64,000 bases of DNA from Vibrio cortegadensis (GTDB lineage: Bacteria > Pseudomonadota > Gammaproteobacteria > Enterobacterales > Vibrionaceae), in contig NZ_AP025473.1 of NCBI RefSeq assembly GCF_024347395.1, positions 744,001-808,000 of the forward strand. The letters run 5' to 3'. Both the position numbers and the translations under genes were made by a program. The notes below the pieces were generated by a model, which ran no database searches, had not been told where the DNA came from, and was given only the letters and a program-made list of their open reading frames with translations. This document shows positions 34,912-43,691 of this stretch, piece by piece (the first letter of the stretch is position 1; every line of letters begins with the position of its first letter).

Positions 34912-34949
34912 AAAAAAACCGACTAAGTTAAAGTGCTTAATCGGTTTTG
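34912..34949 (-). terminator. Terminator of the YiaW/HlyD-type operon
   Basis: AAAACCGATTAAG / CTTAGTCGGTTTT with one mismatch, then a run of T on the minus strand. Confidence 0.85.
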
Positions 34950-34985
34950 TCTTGGATTAATAAACGCTAATGGTATGCCTATTCA

Positions 34986-36209
34986 TTAGATGGAATAGAA
35001 GAAGTACAGCTGTGACTTCATTCTTATGATGATGCCACGAATAACATCTAAGAAGCCCATAAACGCCACAGGTTTATCTCCACTTATCCAGGCTAAACCA
35101 ACAGAGCCAACCGGAATATCATAGCCTTCAGGCTCATCTAGTTTAAGGCGAACAAAGTGGTGTTTATTGTTTAAGTTTTTCCCTGTTGTTGTTCTGACTG
35201 AAGGTTCCAAGCCTAGTAGATTACTTTGTGATTCTCCCGTGGCCTCAACAATCCCTTCAACTTCTGCTGAAAAAACTTTGCCTGGATACACTGATGATGA
35301 AAATTCAGCGACTTGCCCAGCCTTCACATTGCGTATTGCTTGGTGATTGACTCGCATTAAGACGTATTTTTCATCGGTGTACATTTGTAAGCGTGGAATT
35401 CGGGAGATTAGTTGCCCTTCACGTAGAATGAAATTAGTCACAAAACCATCTGCTGGTGCGTATACCTTAGTACTATCTAGATCCCATTGTGCTTTTGCGA
35501 CCGTTTGCTCCGCACTTAATATGTCTGCTTTTCTGCTGTCGACGGCAAGCGTTGACTTAGTGATATTTAAGTTTGCTTTATCCGCATCTACTTGCTTTTT
35601 CTTAATCTGTGATTGAATAGTAACCACATTTTGTTTTGCCATATCAACCGTGCTGATCTGCTTATCAATGTCACTGGCAGTGATGGTATTGTTCACGACA
35701 CGGTTTTGCTCTTGATAGCGCATCAACATTTTTTGTTGAAGTGTATAATCCACTTTTGCTGACTCAAGTTGGCTTTCCGATGTCGCTAGATCTTGTTGCC
35801 TAGAATGGTAGTCAGCAGTGGCAATAGCAATATCTTCTTGAGCTGCGGTGAGTGCCACTTGTGCTACGGCCTTTTTGACTTCCGCTTGGCGTAGAGCGAT
35901 CTCATACTGTTCACTATCAATCTCATAGATCAGTTGGCCTTTAGTGACTCTCTGATTCGGTTGTATGTAAATGTGTTTTACTTTTCCATTTATCTTGATT
36001 GAATCTGGACGAAGTTGAATGTGAGGCGATTGCACCACAGAGCCACCAGAGAGATCCATTGGGGTATAATTGATCAATCCAACCCAGACGAAAAGAAGCC
36101 AAGATGTACCACCCAAATAAGAGAATGACTTAGTCGCTTTGTTCCATGGCATGCCGACTAATCTCAGCAAATAGATGAAAAGAGCCCATACCGCTAAACC
36201 TTCTAACAT
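34986..36209 (-). CDS. HlyD-family membrane fusion protein (YiaV-like)
   Basis: 407 residues. There is an N-terminal hydrophobic start, a membrane helix at about 32-52, then the lipoyl half-motif PDSIKINGKVKHIYIQPNQRVTKGQLIYEID. A long coiled-coil hairpin follows (about 95-235, rich in Gln/Ala/Lys), then the second lipoyl half VYAPADGFVTNFILREGQLI and a beta-barrel domain. This is the EmrA/YiaV type with an inner-membrane anchor. The paired upstream gene is a YiaW-like membrane protein, the same pairing as E. coli yiaW-yiaV. No dedicated pump or channel is present; substrate unknown. Confidence 0.85.
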   Translation of the reverse strand: MLEGLAVWALFIYLLRLVGMPWNKATKSFSYLGGTSWLLFVWVGLINYTPMDLSGGSVVQSPHIQLRPDSIKINGKVKHIYIQPNQRVTKGQLIYEIDSEQYEIALRQAEVKKAVAQVALTAAQEDIAIATADYHSRQQDLATSESQLESAKVDYTLQQKMLMRYQEQNRVVNNTITASDIDKQISTVDMAKQNVVTIQSQIKKKQVDADKANLNITKSTLAVDSRKADILSAEQTVAKAQWDLDSTKVYAPADGFVTNFILREGQLISRIPRLQMYTDEKYVLMRVNHQAIRNVKAGQVAEFSSSVYPGKVFSAEVEGIVEATGESQSNLLGLEPSVRTTTGKNLNNKHHFVRLKLDEPEGYDIPVGSVGLAWISGDKPVAFMGFLDVIRGIIIRMKSQLYFFYSI

Positions 36210-36577
36210 GATTGATTCTCCATTGCTTTCTCTTGTTGTTGGTTTATCGTTGGTTCAGTTTCTGGAGCTAAAGTTACGTTACTCGGTTCACTTTTCCAGA
36301 TGTCGCGTAAGTTTAGGATCGCTTTTTCCATATCGACGAATGCCAGAATTACGGCTAAAACCCACACCCAGTGCCAAACAAAACCAATCCATGTGAGCGC
36401 CGTTATCAATCCAAGTTGATGGTGATCTTTACTGTGCGCTTTATTAATTGGTAATTCGTGCAAACGCCAGAAACCAAATCCAGCAGCAGCAATAGTGGCC
36501 AACAGTACGACACCAGCGACAACATGTAAGGCTGTATCAGCGCCAGTACCGACAAAGGGTACGCTAAGTAAACTCAT
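36203..36577 (-). CDS. YiaW-like small inner-membrane protein (DUF3302-type)
   Basis: 124 residues with two strong membrane helices (about 13-37 and 55-82) joined by a His-rich loop LHELPINKAHSKDHHQLG. The C-terminal tail is soluble and Glu/Gln-rich. The LHELP...HxxxxxxxxLTWxxFxWHWVW pattern resembles E. coli YiaW. It overlaps the HlyD-type gene by 7 bp and is transcribed first, so the two are coupled. A divergent AraC gene lies 124 bp away. The family call is from memory and moderately sure. Confidence 0.65.
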   Translation of the reverse strand: MSLLSVPFVGTGADTALHVVAGVVLLATIAAAGFGFWRLHELPINKAHSKDHHQLGLITALTWIGFVWHWVWVLAVILAFVDMEKAILNLRDIWKSEPSNVTLAPETEPTINQQQEKAMENQSC

Positions 36578-36701
36578 TGATTGATCCTGTATTGTTTCGA
36601 TGGCTTTATTGTGACTTAAGCCTCAATTATCTTTCAGGAAATGACAGATTATATTATATAGGCGTTATTATTGATGTGTTATGTTGTCTCTGGGGGCGAA
36701 G

Positions 36702-37712
36702 ATGAAAAAACATGGGCATTTTGTTAGAGGGTTAAGTGTCATCTATATTTACCAAGAAATGCTTGATGAGTATGACATTAACTCGGCAGATTTAGTTTTC
36801 CCCCCATCGGTATTCAAAAATCCGATGAATTTGATCCCTATCTCGGAAGTGAATCGCTGGCTCAAGAGTCTTAACTCGGTAACGGGCAATCCTGATGCGA
36901 TGTTTGAGGCTGCGAAAAGGGTTAATTTGGACAAAATAGGCTCGATAGGATATTGGTTTTTTTCGGGTCACGACTTATCTTCAACGATTCGCCGGATTAA
37001 TACTGGGATTCACTGTTTGCAATCTGGTGTCTTTCTTGCGGGCGCTCAAGTTGGGCCGATCCTAAAGTGGACTTACCATAACCCTTCTATTGAATCTGAA
37101 GCAAAAGTACACGATAGCGTTCGGGTTGCCGTTTTCATGACTAAGGTGCTTCGTCGCTATCTAGGTGAGGATTTTTCCCCTGTCCGTGTCATGCTGTCTG
37201 GAAAAAGAGATAACGATTCGCTATATCGTCAATACTTTGGTTGCGAAATCGAGTGGAATCACTCGAAAACAGAAGTGTGGTTTAACTCAAACTTACGCTT
37301 AGCAACAAGGCAGGTTCTTTCTGGCGATAAAAAGCGTTTGGCGATGAGTTTTAGTGACTTAGATGAATATTTGAATATGCCAGACGCAGAAGATGAACTG
37401 AAAGTGATTTATGAAACCATCAACTACAGCCGTCATTTTGGTTTGCCAACGCTTGAAAGAGTGTCTGGGTTACTTGGTTTATCTGAGCAACAATTTCAAA
37501 GGCGTCTGCATCGACTTGGGTTAAATTTTTCCACCATCATGGGGTATGTATTGAGTAACATTGCAGTCGAGTTGTTAAGACACAACATTGCCATTGAAGA
37601 GATAGCGGAGCGATTAGGGTATTTGCATGTTGCGAGTTTTAATCGAATGTTCAAAAAGCATCGAGGTCTAACTCCAAAGCAGTATTTAGACCGTTTTAGT
37701 GATGCTTTTTAA
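36702..37712 (+). CDS. AraC-family regulator with N-terminal arabinose-binding-like domain
   Basis: 336 residues from ATG at 36702, with GGGGG 4-8 bases upstream; an ATG at 36681 is less well placed. The N-terminal region (about 15-190) is the type found in OruR/ArgR-like activators (LIPISEVNRWLKSLNSVTGNPDAMFEAAKRV). C-terminal HTH motifs are TLERVSGLLGLSEQQFQRRLHRLGLNF and IEEIAERLGYLHVASFNRMFKKHRGLTPKQY. It is divergent from the YiaW/YiaV-like pair and so a likely regulator of it. The next gene, an amino-acid permease, converges on it. Confidence 0.88.
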   Translation: MKKHGHFVRGLSVIYIYQEMLDEYDINSADLVFPPSVFKNPMNLIPISEVNRWLKSLNSVTGNPDAMFEAAKRVNLDKIGSIGYWFFSGHDLSSTIRRINTGIHCLQSGVFLAGAQVGPILKWTYHNPSIESEAKVHDSVRVAVFMTKVLRRYLGEDFSPVRVMLSGKRDNDSLYRQYFGCEIEWNHSKTEVWFNSNLRLATRQVLSGDKKRLAMSFSDLDEYLNMPDAEDELKVIYETINYSRHFGLPTLERVSGLLGLSEQQFQRRLHRLGLNFSTIMGYVLSNIAVELLRHNIAIEEIAERLGYLHVASFNRMFKKHRGLTPKQYLDRFSDAF

Positions 37713-37760
37713 TTAAAAGCAATGTAGGCAATAGCGAATCGTTTGTCTCGCAGTGAAGCC

Positions 37761-39041
37761 TTATTTTTGTTTTCTAAGGTTCTTATCCCAAGAAATAGAG
37801 CGATTGATGAAAATGCGCTTCCATGGAATAGAGAGCAGAGCAAAGATAGTAATGGCATACAGCATTGACCACCCTAAGCAGACAAAAACCAAGGTGCAAA
37901 GTAGAAGAGAGATAGCCGCAAGCCATTTTGCAAACCCAGTTAGTAACTGGAAAGCGGCTAGCATTGCGAGCAGATAGATAAATACAAATATCCCGTTGGC
38001 AAGCTTTAGGAAAAACTCCAAATCCATACCAGATATTTCCCCAGCGATACATGAAATCAATAGGATACCGCCAACCAGATAAGTGGCATTAGCAGGAACG
38101 CCTCGGCGGGATACTTTCGCCAGTTTCCCATCTGGTTGATGCTGCCTCGCTTGTGCCCAAATCATTCGGGATAAACTCTGCGTGTAAAGGTTAATACTGG
38201 CAAAGCAGGCAAAGAACCCGAGTAGGCTGATGACGGTTTTTATCCCAGAACCAAACAGGTGCTCACTCAGCCAAGGGATCGAAGTACTATCAAAAGCGGC
38301 ACTGCCATAAGCATTGAATTTTAGTATCACGACTGAGCAAGCCCAGTAAGTCGCCCCTGCAACAAAGCAGCCGACAATGATCGCAATCGGAAAGTCACGT
38401 TGAGGGTTTTTAAATTCTTCTCCCATATGAGCAAACGCTTCTATCCCAACAAAACACCAGAACATAACCCCTAAGGCCGCCCCAATGGACCAGAGTGAAT
38501 CAGAGGTTAATGCGGGCATCGTTAAGTCTTGTGTGCCGATATCTCCGACCCAGAAGAAAGCGCCAACTAAGGAAAAGATACTTAAAGCGATAACGGTTTG
38601 TAGCTGGCCTGAAGATTTACTGCCGATCAAGCTGACAATAATGAGTAGCGCTATCGTTAACACTTGCGCCAACATGGCATTGTTGAGCGGAGAGGGGAGC
38701 AGTTGTTGGGCGAACCCGCCAGCCAGTTCAATGGCCGCAGGAAGCCCGACAGGAATGACACTGACAAATAACCACGCAACGCTACGCTCTAACTTCACGC
38801 CAAACGCTTGTCTAACAAAATAGGCCGTACCGCCAGCGTTAGGATAACGTTTACCGAGTTGGGCAAAAGTGAGAGCAATAGGGCAAATAGCGATGAAGAG
38901 TATTATCCATGCCCACAAAGAGGCCTCCCCTGCGATACCTGCCGCAATGGCGGGGATCATGAATAGCCCTGTACCGAGTAGAGTCGTCGAAAGTTGTCCG
39001 ATCCCGGAAAATAAGGTGATCTCTTGTTTTAGTTGGCTCAT
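37761..39041 (-). CDS. yjeH: Amino-acid exporter/permease, YjeH type (APC family)
   Basis: 426 residues, about 12 membrane helices. From memory it follows E. coli YjeH closely: LKQEITLFSGIGQLSTTLLGTGLFMIPA, KRYPNAGGTAYFVRQAFG, LFVSVIPVGLPAAIELAGGF, MFWCFVGIEAFAHMGEEFKNPQRDFPIAI, and FFACFASINLYTQSLSRMIWAQAR. E. coli YjeH exports methionine and branched-chain amino acids. The Lrp-type gene divergent from it is the likely regulator, since Lrp family proteins often control the adjacent exporter. The 301-bp gap between them holds only AT-rich promoter sequence that I can see. Confidence 0.92.
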   Translation of the reverse strand: MSQLKQEITLFSGIGQLSTTLLGTGLFMIPAIAAGIAGEASLWAWIILFIAICPIALTFAQLGKRYPNAGGTAYFVRQAFGVKLERSVAWLFVSVIPVGLPAAIELAGGFAQQLLPSPLNNAMLAQVLTIALLIIVSLIGSKSSGQLQTVIALSIFSLVGAFFWVGDIGTQDLTMPALTSDSLWSIGAALGVMFWCFVGIEAFAHMGEEFKNPQRDFPIAIIVGCFVAGATYWACSVVILKFNAYGSAAFDSTSIPWLSEHLFGSGIKTVISLLGFFACFASINLYTQSLSRMIWAQARQHQPDGKLAKVSRRGVPANATYLVGGILLISCIAGEISGMDLEFFLKLANGIFVFIYLLAMLAAFQLLTGFAKWLAAISLLLCTLVFVCLGWSMLYAITIFALLSIPWKRIFINRSISWDKNLRKQK

Positions 39042-39342
39042 TAATCGTTCCTTGAAAAATGATCTAACGGGAAATGCGCTGCATGTGAACGATCAATTCG
39101 CTGTATAGATAAGATGTTAATTCAGATTAAATGCAGCATACCTTGGATTGGCAATGGACACAGCTACCAAAACGTCTCATATCACCGTCATTTTGACTTT
39201 TATCTTTTGCGCTTAAAGTCATATTGCCTACTTTTCGGATGTTATTTTTTGTGTCAAATTAGAAATAAGTCTGCGTAATAAGTGGATAAATAATAAATGG
39301 ACTGGAATACACATAACATTCATAAGCATAAGGAAGTGAGCC

Positions 39343-39801
39343 TTGGATAAGTTTGATCAGCAGATCATCGACATATTGAAAATTAATGGTCGGTGTTCGG
39401 TGAGTGAGTTAGCTCGTGACATTAATCTATCGCGCTCTGCTGTAACCGCGAGAATAAAAAAGCTAGAAGATGATGGTGTCATTCTCGGTTATGAGGTGAA
39501 GCTTGCAGAAGCAAAGTCTGAACGAACAAGTCTTGGAGCATATTTGGCATTAAAGTTTGATACATCAAGTTCTACACACTGCTGCGAATCTTATGCAAAG
39601 AAAATTGAAGCAATACCCGAAGTTCAGTGGTGTCATGCAATTAGCGGTGAAACCGATATGATGTTGTACGTGGAGGCGTGTAGTATGGCTCGGATCAATG
39701 AGATTCGTGATCACTTACATACTTACCCTGAACTTCGTCACTTAATGACACACGCGGTATTGAATGAATTTTTCAATAAACAGATGAAAGACAAAAAATA
39801 G
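39343..39801 (+). CDS. Lrp/AsnC-family regulator
   Basis: 152 residues starting at TTG, with AAGGAAG 7 bases upstream and no alternative ATG before the HTH. The N-terminal winged helix is LDKFDQQIIDILKINGRCSVSELARDINLSRSAVTARIKKLEDDG-like; the C-terminal RAM domain (about 70-145) binds amino acids and forms octamers (VQWCHAISGETDMMLYVEACSM). It is divergent from yjeH and probably regulates it; the LysE-family exporter downstream is a second candidate. Confidence 0.9.
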   Translation: MDKFDQQIIDILKINGRCSVSELARDINLSRSAVTARIKKLEDDGVILGYEVKLAEAKSERTSLGAYLALKFDTSSSTHCCESYAKKIEAIPEVQWCHAISGETDMMLYVEACSMARINEIRDHLHTYPELRHLMTHAVLNEFFNKQMKDKK

Positions 39802-39845
39802 ATGGTCTATTTCTCTTACCGAGCGGCTCAATTAATAGGTTGTAT

Positions 39846-40775
39846 ATGCTGAATAAAATGAATCTTAACCTGTTGCGCTCACTTTATGTGTTGTTAGAAG
39901 AGAGGCACGTCAGTCGAACTGCTGAGCGTTTGCATATCACTCAATCCGCCGTCAGCCGTCAACTGAGTCAATTAAGAGAGTGGTTTGACGATCCTTTGCT
40001 GGTTCGAGATGGGAATCAACTTATCCCCACTCCAAGAGCCGAACAGTTGTCACTTAAGCTGGTGGACTTATTTAGTGAATTTGAAACGCTTATCGATGAT
40101 AAACCCTTCGAGCCATTAGAATGGGATGATCAATTTGTGATGGCATCAAGTGATTATGTCGCCCAATATATTCTTCCAGAAATTGCTCAACTGTTTGCAA
40201 CTCAAGCTCCGAAAGTGAATTTACATTATCAGTTGTGGCTACCAGAGTATTTGAGTCAACTTGCCGAAGGGCCCATTCAATTAGCTTCAACTATGCTGCC
40301 AGAGAAACCCGCAGGCGTATCAAGCGTACAAATAGGAGAAGATCGCTCGGTGTGTGTGATGAGAAAAGGGCATCCGCTTGATCGTAATACCGCTCTGAGC
40401 GTTGAAGAGATGCTAGCGTATTCCCATATTCGAGTTTCTGGCGGAGGGGATAAAGATAGCTATATTGATAAAGCTTTAAAGGACATTGGACGCGCACGAA
40501 ACATTGCCCTTACGGTTCCTTTTTTCTCTGCTGCTTTTAATTCGCTCTGCCGAAGCGACTACTTGATGGTGATTCCATTTCATATTGCACATAACCTGTC
40601 GCAGCTTATTGAACTTTCATATCTACCATTGCCAGTAGAAACACCGACTCACAAATATTGGTTACTTTGGCACCCAAAATACGACCAAGATCCTGCGCAC
40701 CAGTGGGGTCGAGAGATGATTAAATCAGTGCTGGATAAATCAGAATACTCGATAGGGTATGTTTTAAAATCATGA
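39846..40775 (+). CDS. LysR-family transcriptional regulator
   Basis: 309 residues from ATG at 39846 (AGG 6 bases upstream; an in-frame TTG lies two codons earlier). The HTH is LNLLRSLYVLLEERHVSRTAERLHITQSAVSRQLSQLREWF, of the LeuO/NodD-like type with DDPLLVRDGNQLIPTPRA after it. The effector domain covers about 95-300. It is followed 73 bp later by a LysE exporter gene in the same direction, a common regulator-exporter pairing. Confidence 0.9.
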   Translation: MLNKMNLNLLRSLYVLLEERHVSRTAERLHITQSAVSRQLSQLREWFDDPLLVRDGNQLIPTPRAEQLSLKLVDLFSEFETLIDDKPFEPLEWDDQFVMASSDYVAQYILPEIAQLFATQAPKVNLHYQLWLPEYLSQLAEGPIQLASTMLPEKPAGVSSVQIGEDRSVCVMRKGHPLDRNTALSVEEMLAYSHIRVSGGGDKDSYIDKALKDIGRARNIALTVPFFSAAFNSLCRSDYLMVIPFHIAHNLSQLIELSYLPLPVETPTHKYWLLWHPKYDQDPAHQWGREMIKSVLDKSEYSIGYVLKS

Positions 40776-40848
40776 GCGATATGATTATGTTTGATTTCAA
40801 TTAATAGCAGAGACTTGTTACTGTGAATTCAGTATCTAGGAGAACATT

Positions 40849-41463
40849 ATGACATTCACAGTTTGGTTATCACTTTTCACAATTTGTATTTTAGGGGCCA
40901 TGTCCCCAGGTCCGAGCTTGGCAATGGTTGCGAAGCACAGTTTAGCTGGTGGGCGTAAGAATGGGTTAGCGACCGCGTGGGCACATGCATTTGGCATTGG
41001 TATCTATGCGTTTGTGACCTTAATTGGTTTGGCGGTAGTATTGCAGCAGTCGCCAATTATCTTTAAAACCATTAGCTATGCAGGCGCGTTATATCTGGCT
41101 TATTTAGGTTTTAATGCGTTGAGATCAAAGGGGGGAGTGGCTGAAAAACTTGAATCAGGGAAAACAGTCAGCGTGTGGCAATCCGCTCGTGAAGGGTTCT
41201 TGATTTCACTTTTGAGCCCAAAAATCGCTCTATTTTTTATTGCGTTATTCAGTCAATTTGTCGCAGTTGGGGATGAACCCGCGAGTAAAGCGATTATTGT
41301 TGCGACTCCATTTTTAGTTGATGGTTTGTGGTATACCTTTTTAACCTTCATGTTATCGAGCCCTAGATTGCTAGATAAGCTACGCTCTAGAGCTCAACTG
41401 ATTGATCGCCTTTCAGGTGCGGTGCTTATTCTTCTTGCCGCACGAGTGGTGTGGATGGTTTAG
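40849..41463 (+). CDS. LysE-family amino-acid exporter
   Basis: 204 residues with about six membrane helices. Family signatures: the N-terminal AMSPGPSLAMVAKHSLAGGRKNGLATAWAHAFGIGIYAF, then YLAYLGFNALRSKGG and FLISLLSPKIALFFIALFSQF. This is the RhtB/LeuE type that exports amino acids such as threonine, homoserine or leucine. AGGAG lies before ATG. The upstream LysR gene probably regulates it. Its last four bases overlap the stop of the converging small membrane protein. Confidence 0.92.
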   Translation: MTFTVWLSLFTICILGAMSPGPSLAMVAKHSLAGGRKNGLATAWAHAFGIGIYAFVTLIGLAVVLQQSPIIFKTISYAGALYLAYLGFNALRSKGGVAEKLESGKTVSVWQSAREGFLISLLSPKIALFFIALFSQFVAVGDEPASKAIIVATPFLVDGLWYTFLTFMLSSPRLLDKLRSRAQLIDRLSGAVLILLAARVVWMV

Positions 41464-41675
41464 CTTCCAGATTTTGAAGACATCTCTTCAAATTCACCTT
41501 CAATGACATGTGCGTTCTCGGGTGTCGCATTGAAACCCTGAGCGCGCATCTGATTTTGAATTCGTTTTCCTGTCACTAACGCTGCGATGGTTAGTGGGAT
41601 TGCAAGTAGCAAGCTAGTAATTAATGCCATGAAACCAGCGAATAGCGCAAATGCAGTAACCAATATTCTTTTCAT
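41460..41675 (-). CDS. Small membrane protein, 71 residues
   Basis: ATG at 41675 has AGAGG 6 bases upstream. The longer open frame adds 55 residues with no family look. One or two membrane helices fill residues 5-40 (ILVTAFALFAGFMALITSLLLAIPLTIAALV), then a basic loop TGKRIQNQMRAQGF and an acidic tail ending VIEGEFEEMSSKSGS. The VIEGEFEE tail is shared with other short marine membrane proteins I have seen, but no function is known. Confidence 0.65.
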   Translation of the reverse strand: MKRILVTAFALFAGFMALITSLLLAIPLTIAALVTGKRIQNQMRAQGFNATPENAHVIEGEFEEMSSKSGS

Positions 41676-41792
41676 ATTAACCTCTCTTATTTCTGACTCT
41701 AATCTAGCGTACCTAATATGAATAAAAGATGAACGAATGTAGATTTTGATGAAGACGATATCAATGCTACGACTAGTTCTATTTGGAATACC

Positions 41793-41911
41793 AAAAAAGC
41801 CGCTCACGTAGAGCGGCAAATGCGGGGGAGTGTATCTCATTGTTTTAAGCGTGGAGTTTAATTCTTTGCGCTGTATCTTAAATGAGCTGATTTTTCACTC
41901 AGCTCATTTAA
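41793..41911 (-). terminator. Two hairpins downstream of the GAPDH gene
   Basis: First AAATGAGCTGA / TCAGCTCATTT at 41879-41911, right after the stop codon and lacking a T-run. Then GCCGCTC / GAGCGGC at 41799-41817 followed by six T on the minus strand (41793-41798). The second is the better terminator. Confidence 0.8.
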
Positions 41912-41919
41912 TGAGTCGC

Positions 41920-43359
41920 TTATTTAACGATCGGATAGGTTTTGTATCGCACGCCCATCATCTGTTCCATACAATGAACAACTTGGCAGCTATAACCAAA
42001 TTCATTATCGTACCAAATATAAAGTACGCAGCGATTATCTTGAGCAATTGTTGCTACACCATCGACAACGCCAGCATGACGAGATCCTACCAAATCGCTA
42101 GACACTATTTCCGTAGAATCTGTGTAGTCGATTTGAGCTGACAATGGAGAAGAGAGTGCCATTTCACGTAGGTAAGCGTTTAACTCATCTTTTTCTGCCA
42201 TAGATTTCAAGTTGAGATTTGCCACCGCCATCGAAACATTTGGTGTTGGTACTCGAATCGCATTACCCGTTAGCTTTCCTGCTAATTCAGGTAGCGCTTT
42301 TGCTACCGCTTTAGCTGCCCCAGTTGATGTCAAAACCATGTTCAATGATGCAGAGCGCCCACGACGATCGCCGGAGTGGAAATTGTCGATCAAATTTTGG
42401 TCGTTAGTGAAAGAGTGAACGGTTTCAATATGACCAGAAGTGATGCCATATTTATCATTAACGGCTTTAAGAACGGGAGTTATCGCATTTGTGGTGCAAC
42501 TTGCAGCTGAAATAATAGTATCTTCAGCTTGAATATCCTTCTCATTTACACCGAATACGACATTTTTGATATCGCCTTTTCCTGGTGCGGTGAGAAGCAC
42601 TTTGTCTGCGCCATTGCACGCCACGTGTTGGCTTAAGCCTTCGCTGTCACGCCATACACCGGTGTTATCCACAACAAGGGCATTATTGATACCATAAGTG
42701 GTGTAATCAATATCTTCAGGCTTGTTGGCATAAATAACTTGGATGTAGTTGCCATTCGCAATAATGGCTTTACGTTCTTCATCGACAATAATGCTGCCGT
42801 TAAATGGACCGTGAACGGAATCTCGGCGGAGCAAACTCGCACGTTTTTCCAGATCACCTTTTTTCCCGCCACGAACGACAATTGCACGTAATCGCAAAGG
42901 GTAACCAGGGCCGCTTTTTTCAACAAGTAAGCGAGTCAGCAAACGGCCGATTCGACCAAACCCATATAAAACAACGTCACGAGGTGCTTCTAATTTTCGT
43001 CCATTTAATGCATCAATCAGTGCGGTTTGAAGAAAATCTGCTAGAGCATCCGTATCGTCATGATTCGTCCAATATTGGTGAGCAAGTTGGCCTACATCGA
43101 CTCTACATGGGGAAAGATCCATGGATGATAAATGTTGAATAAATGGGAGGGTTTGTTCAGGTGAAAGTGTTGTGCCTGTGTAGCGTCGCGCAACACGGTG
43201 GGCTTTGATAAATTCTATGGTAGTAGCATTGACCAGTGGTTTCCCAAAAAGGATAACCTCTACACCTTTTGTTCTATACAGTTGACCAAGAGTGGGAGAT
43301 ACGGTTTCGGCAATCGTTTGGCTAGTTTGCCAGTCTAGAAGATGTTTCTCAGGACTCAT
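41920..43359 (-). CDS. Glyceraldehyde-3-phosphate dehydrogenase, long form
   Basis: Phosphorylating NAD-dependent dehydrogenase of glycolysis and gluconeogenesis. 479 residues, against about 330 for GapA. An extra N-terminal region of about 125 residues, mainly helical, precedes the Rossmann domain (VVLYGFGRIGRLLTRLL). The catalytic Cys is in SAASCTTNAITPVL, followed by HSFTNDQNLID and the substrate-site RRGRSASLNMVLTSTGAAKAV; the C-terminus is WYDNEFGYSCQVV. Long forms of this kind occur in marine gammaproteobacteria besides the normal enzyme. Single-gene unit. Confidence 0.93.
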   Translation of the reverse strand: MSPEKHLLDWQTSQTIAETVSPTLGQLYRTKGVEVILFGKPLVNATTIEFIKAHRVARRYTGTTLSPEQTLPFIQHLSSMDLSPCRVDVGQLAHQYWTNHDDTDALADFLQTALIDALNGRKLEAPRDVVLYGFGRIGRLLTRLLVEKSGPGYPLRLRAIVVRGGKKGDLEKRASLLRRDSVHGPFNGSIIVDEERKAIIANGNYIQVIYANKPEDIDYTTYGINNALVVDNTGVWRDSEGLSQHVACNGADKVLLTAPGKGDIKNVVFGVNEKDIQAEDTIISAASCTTNAITPVLKAVNDKYGITSGHIETVHSFTNDQNLIDNFHSGDRRGRSASLNMVLTSTGAAKAVAKALPELAGKLTGNAIRVPTPNVSMAVANLNLKSMAEKDELNAYLREMALSSPLSAQIDYTDSTEIVSSDLVGSRHAGVVDGVATIAQDNRCVLYIWYDNEFGYSCQVVHCMEQMMGVRYKTYPIVK

Positions 43360-43691
43360 TTTTACTCAGGACCTTTCACGTTCTCGAATCATTTAGATTG
43401 TAGGGGGATCTAAACATTCAGGGGTTATTGGGGGTGTTTTTATGTTGTTGTTTTTATGTGGCGGAATTGTAATTGCAAAAGTCTTAATCTGCTAGTAAAA
43501 ATAATGAAGCTATTTATAGTGAAAAACCTTTGATTTCTAGGCTTTAAAAGCTTATTCATTCTGCTTAATAGGGAATTGACATTTAAATATAGCGAGACTT
43601 AATTCTCGATGATATGGTTTTATCACACCATTTGTAATGTAATTGTGTACTTTACCCTAGCTATTGATGAGATGCTGGTCTGGTTATCAAC
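43360..43691. other. Non-coding gap upstream of GAPDH
   Basis: The 332 bp between the GAPDH start and the porin stop is AT-rich. It must hold the GAPDH promoter (minus strand) and the porin transcript end. I see a G-rich patch (GGGGGATCTAA and GGGGTTATTGGGGG) 50-80 bp from the GAPDH start but no clear hairpin or operator. Confidence 0.4.

Noticed and set aside
41676..41840. N-terminal extension of the small membrane protein
   Set aside because: A strong ribosome-binding site at the internal ATG (41675) and the hydrophobic start there define the gene; the extension overlaps a promoter region and a terminator.
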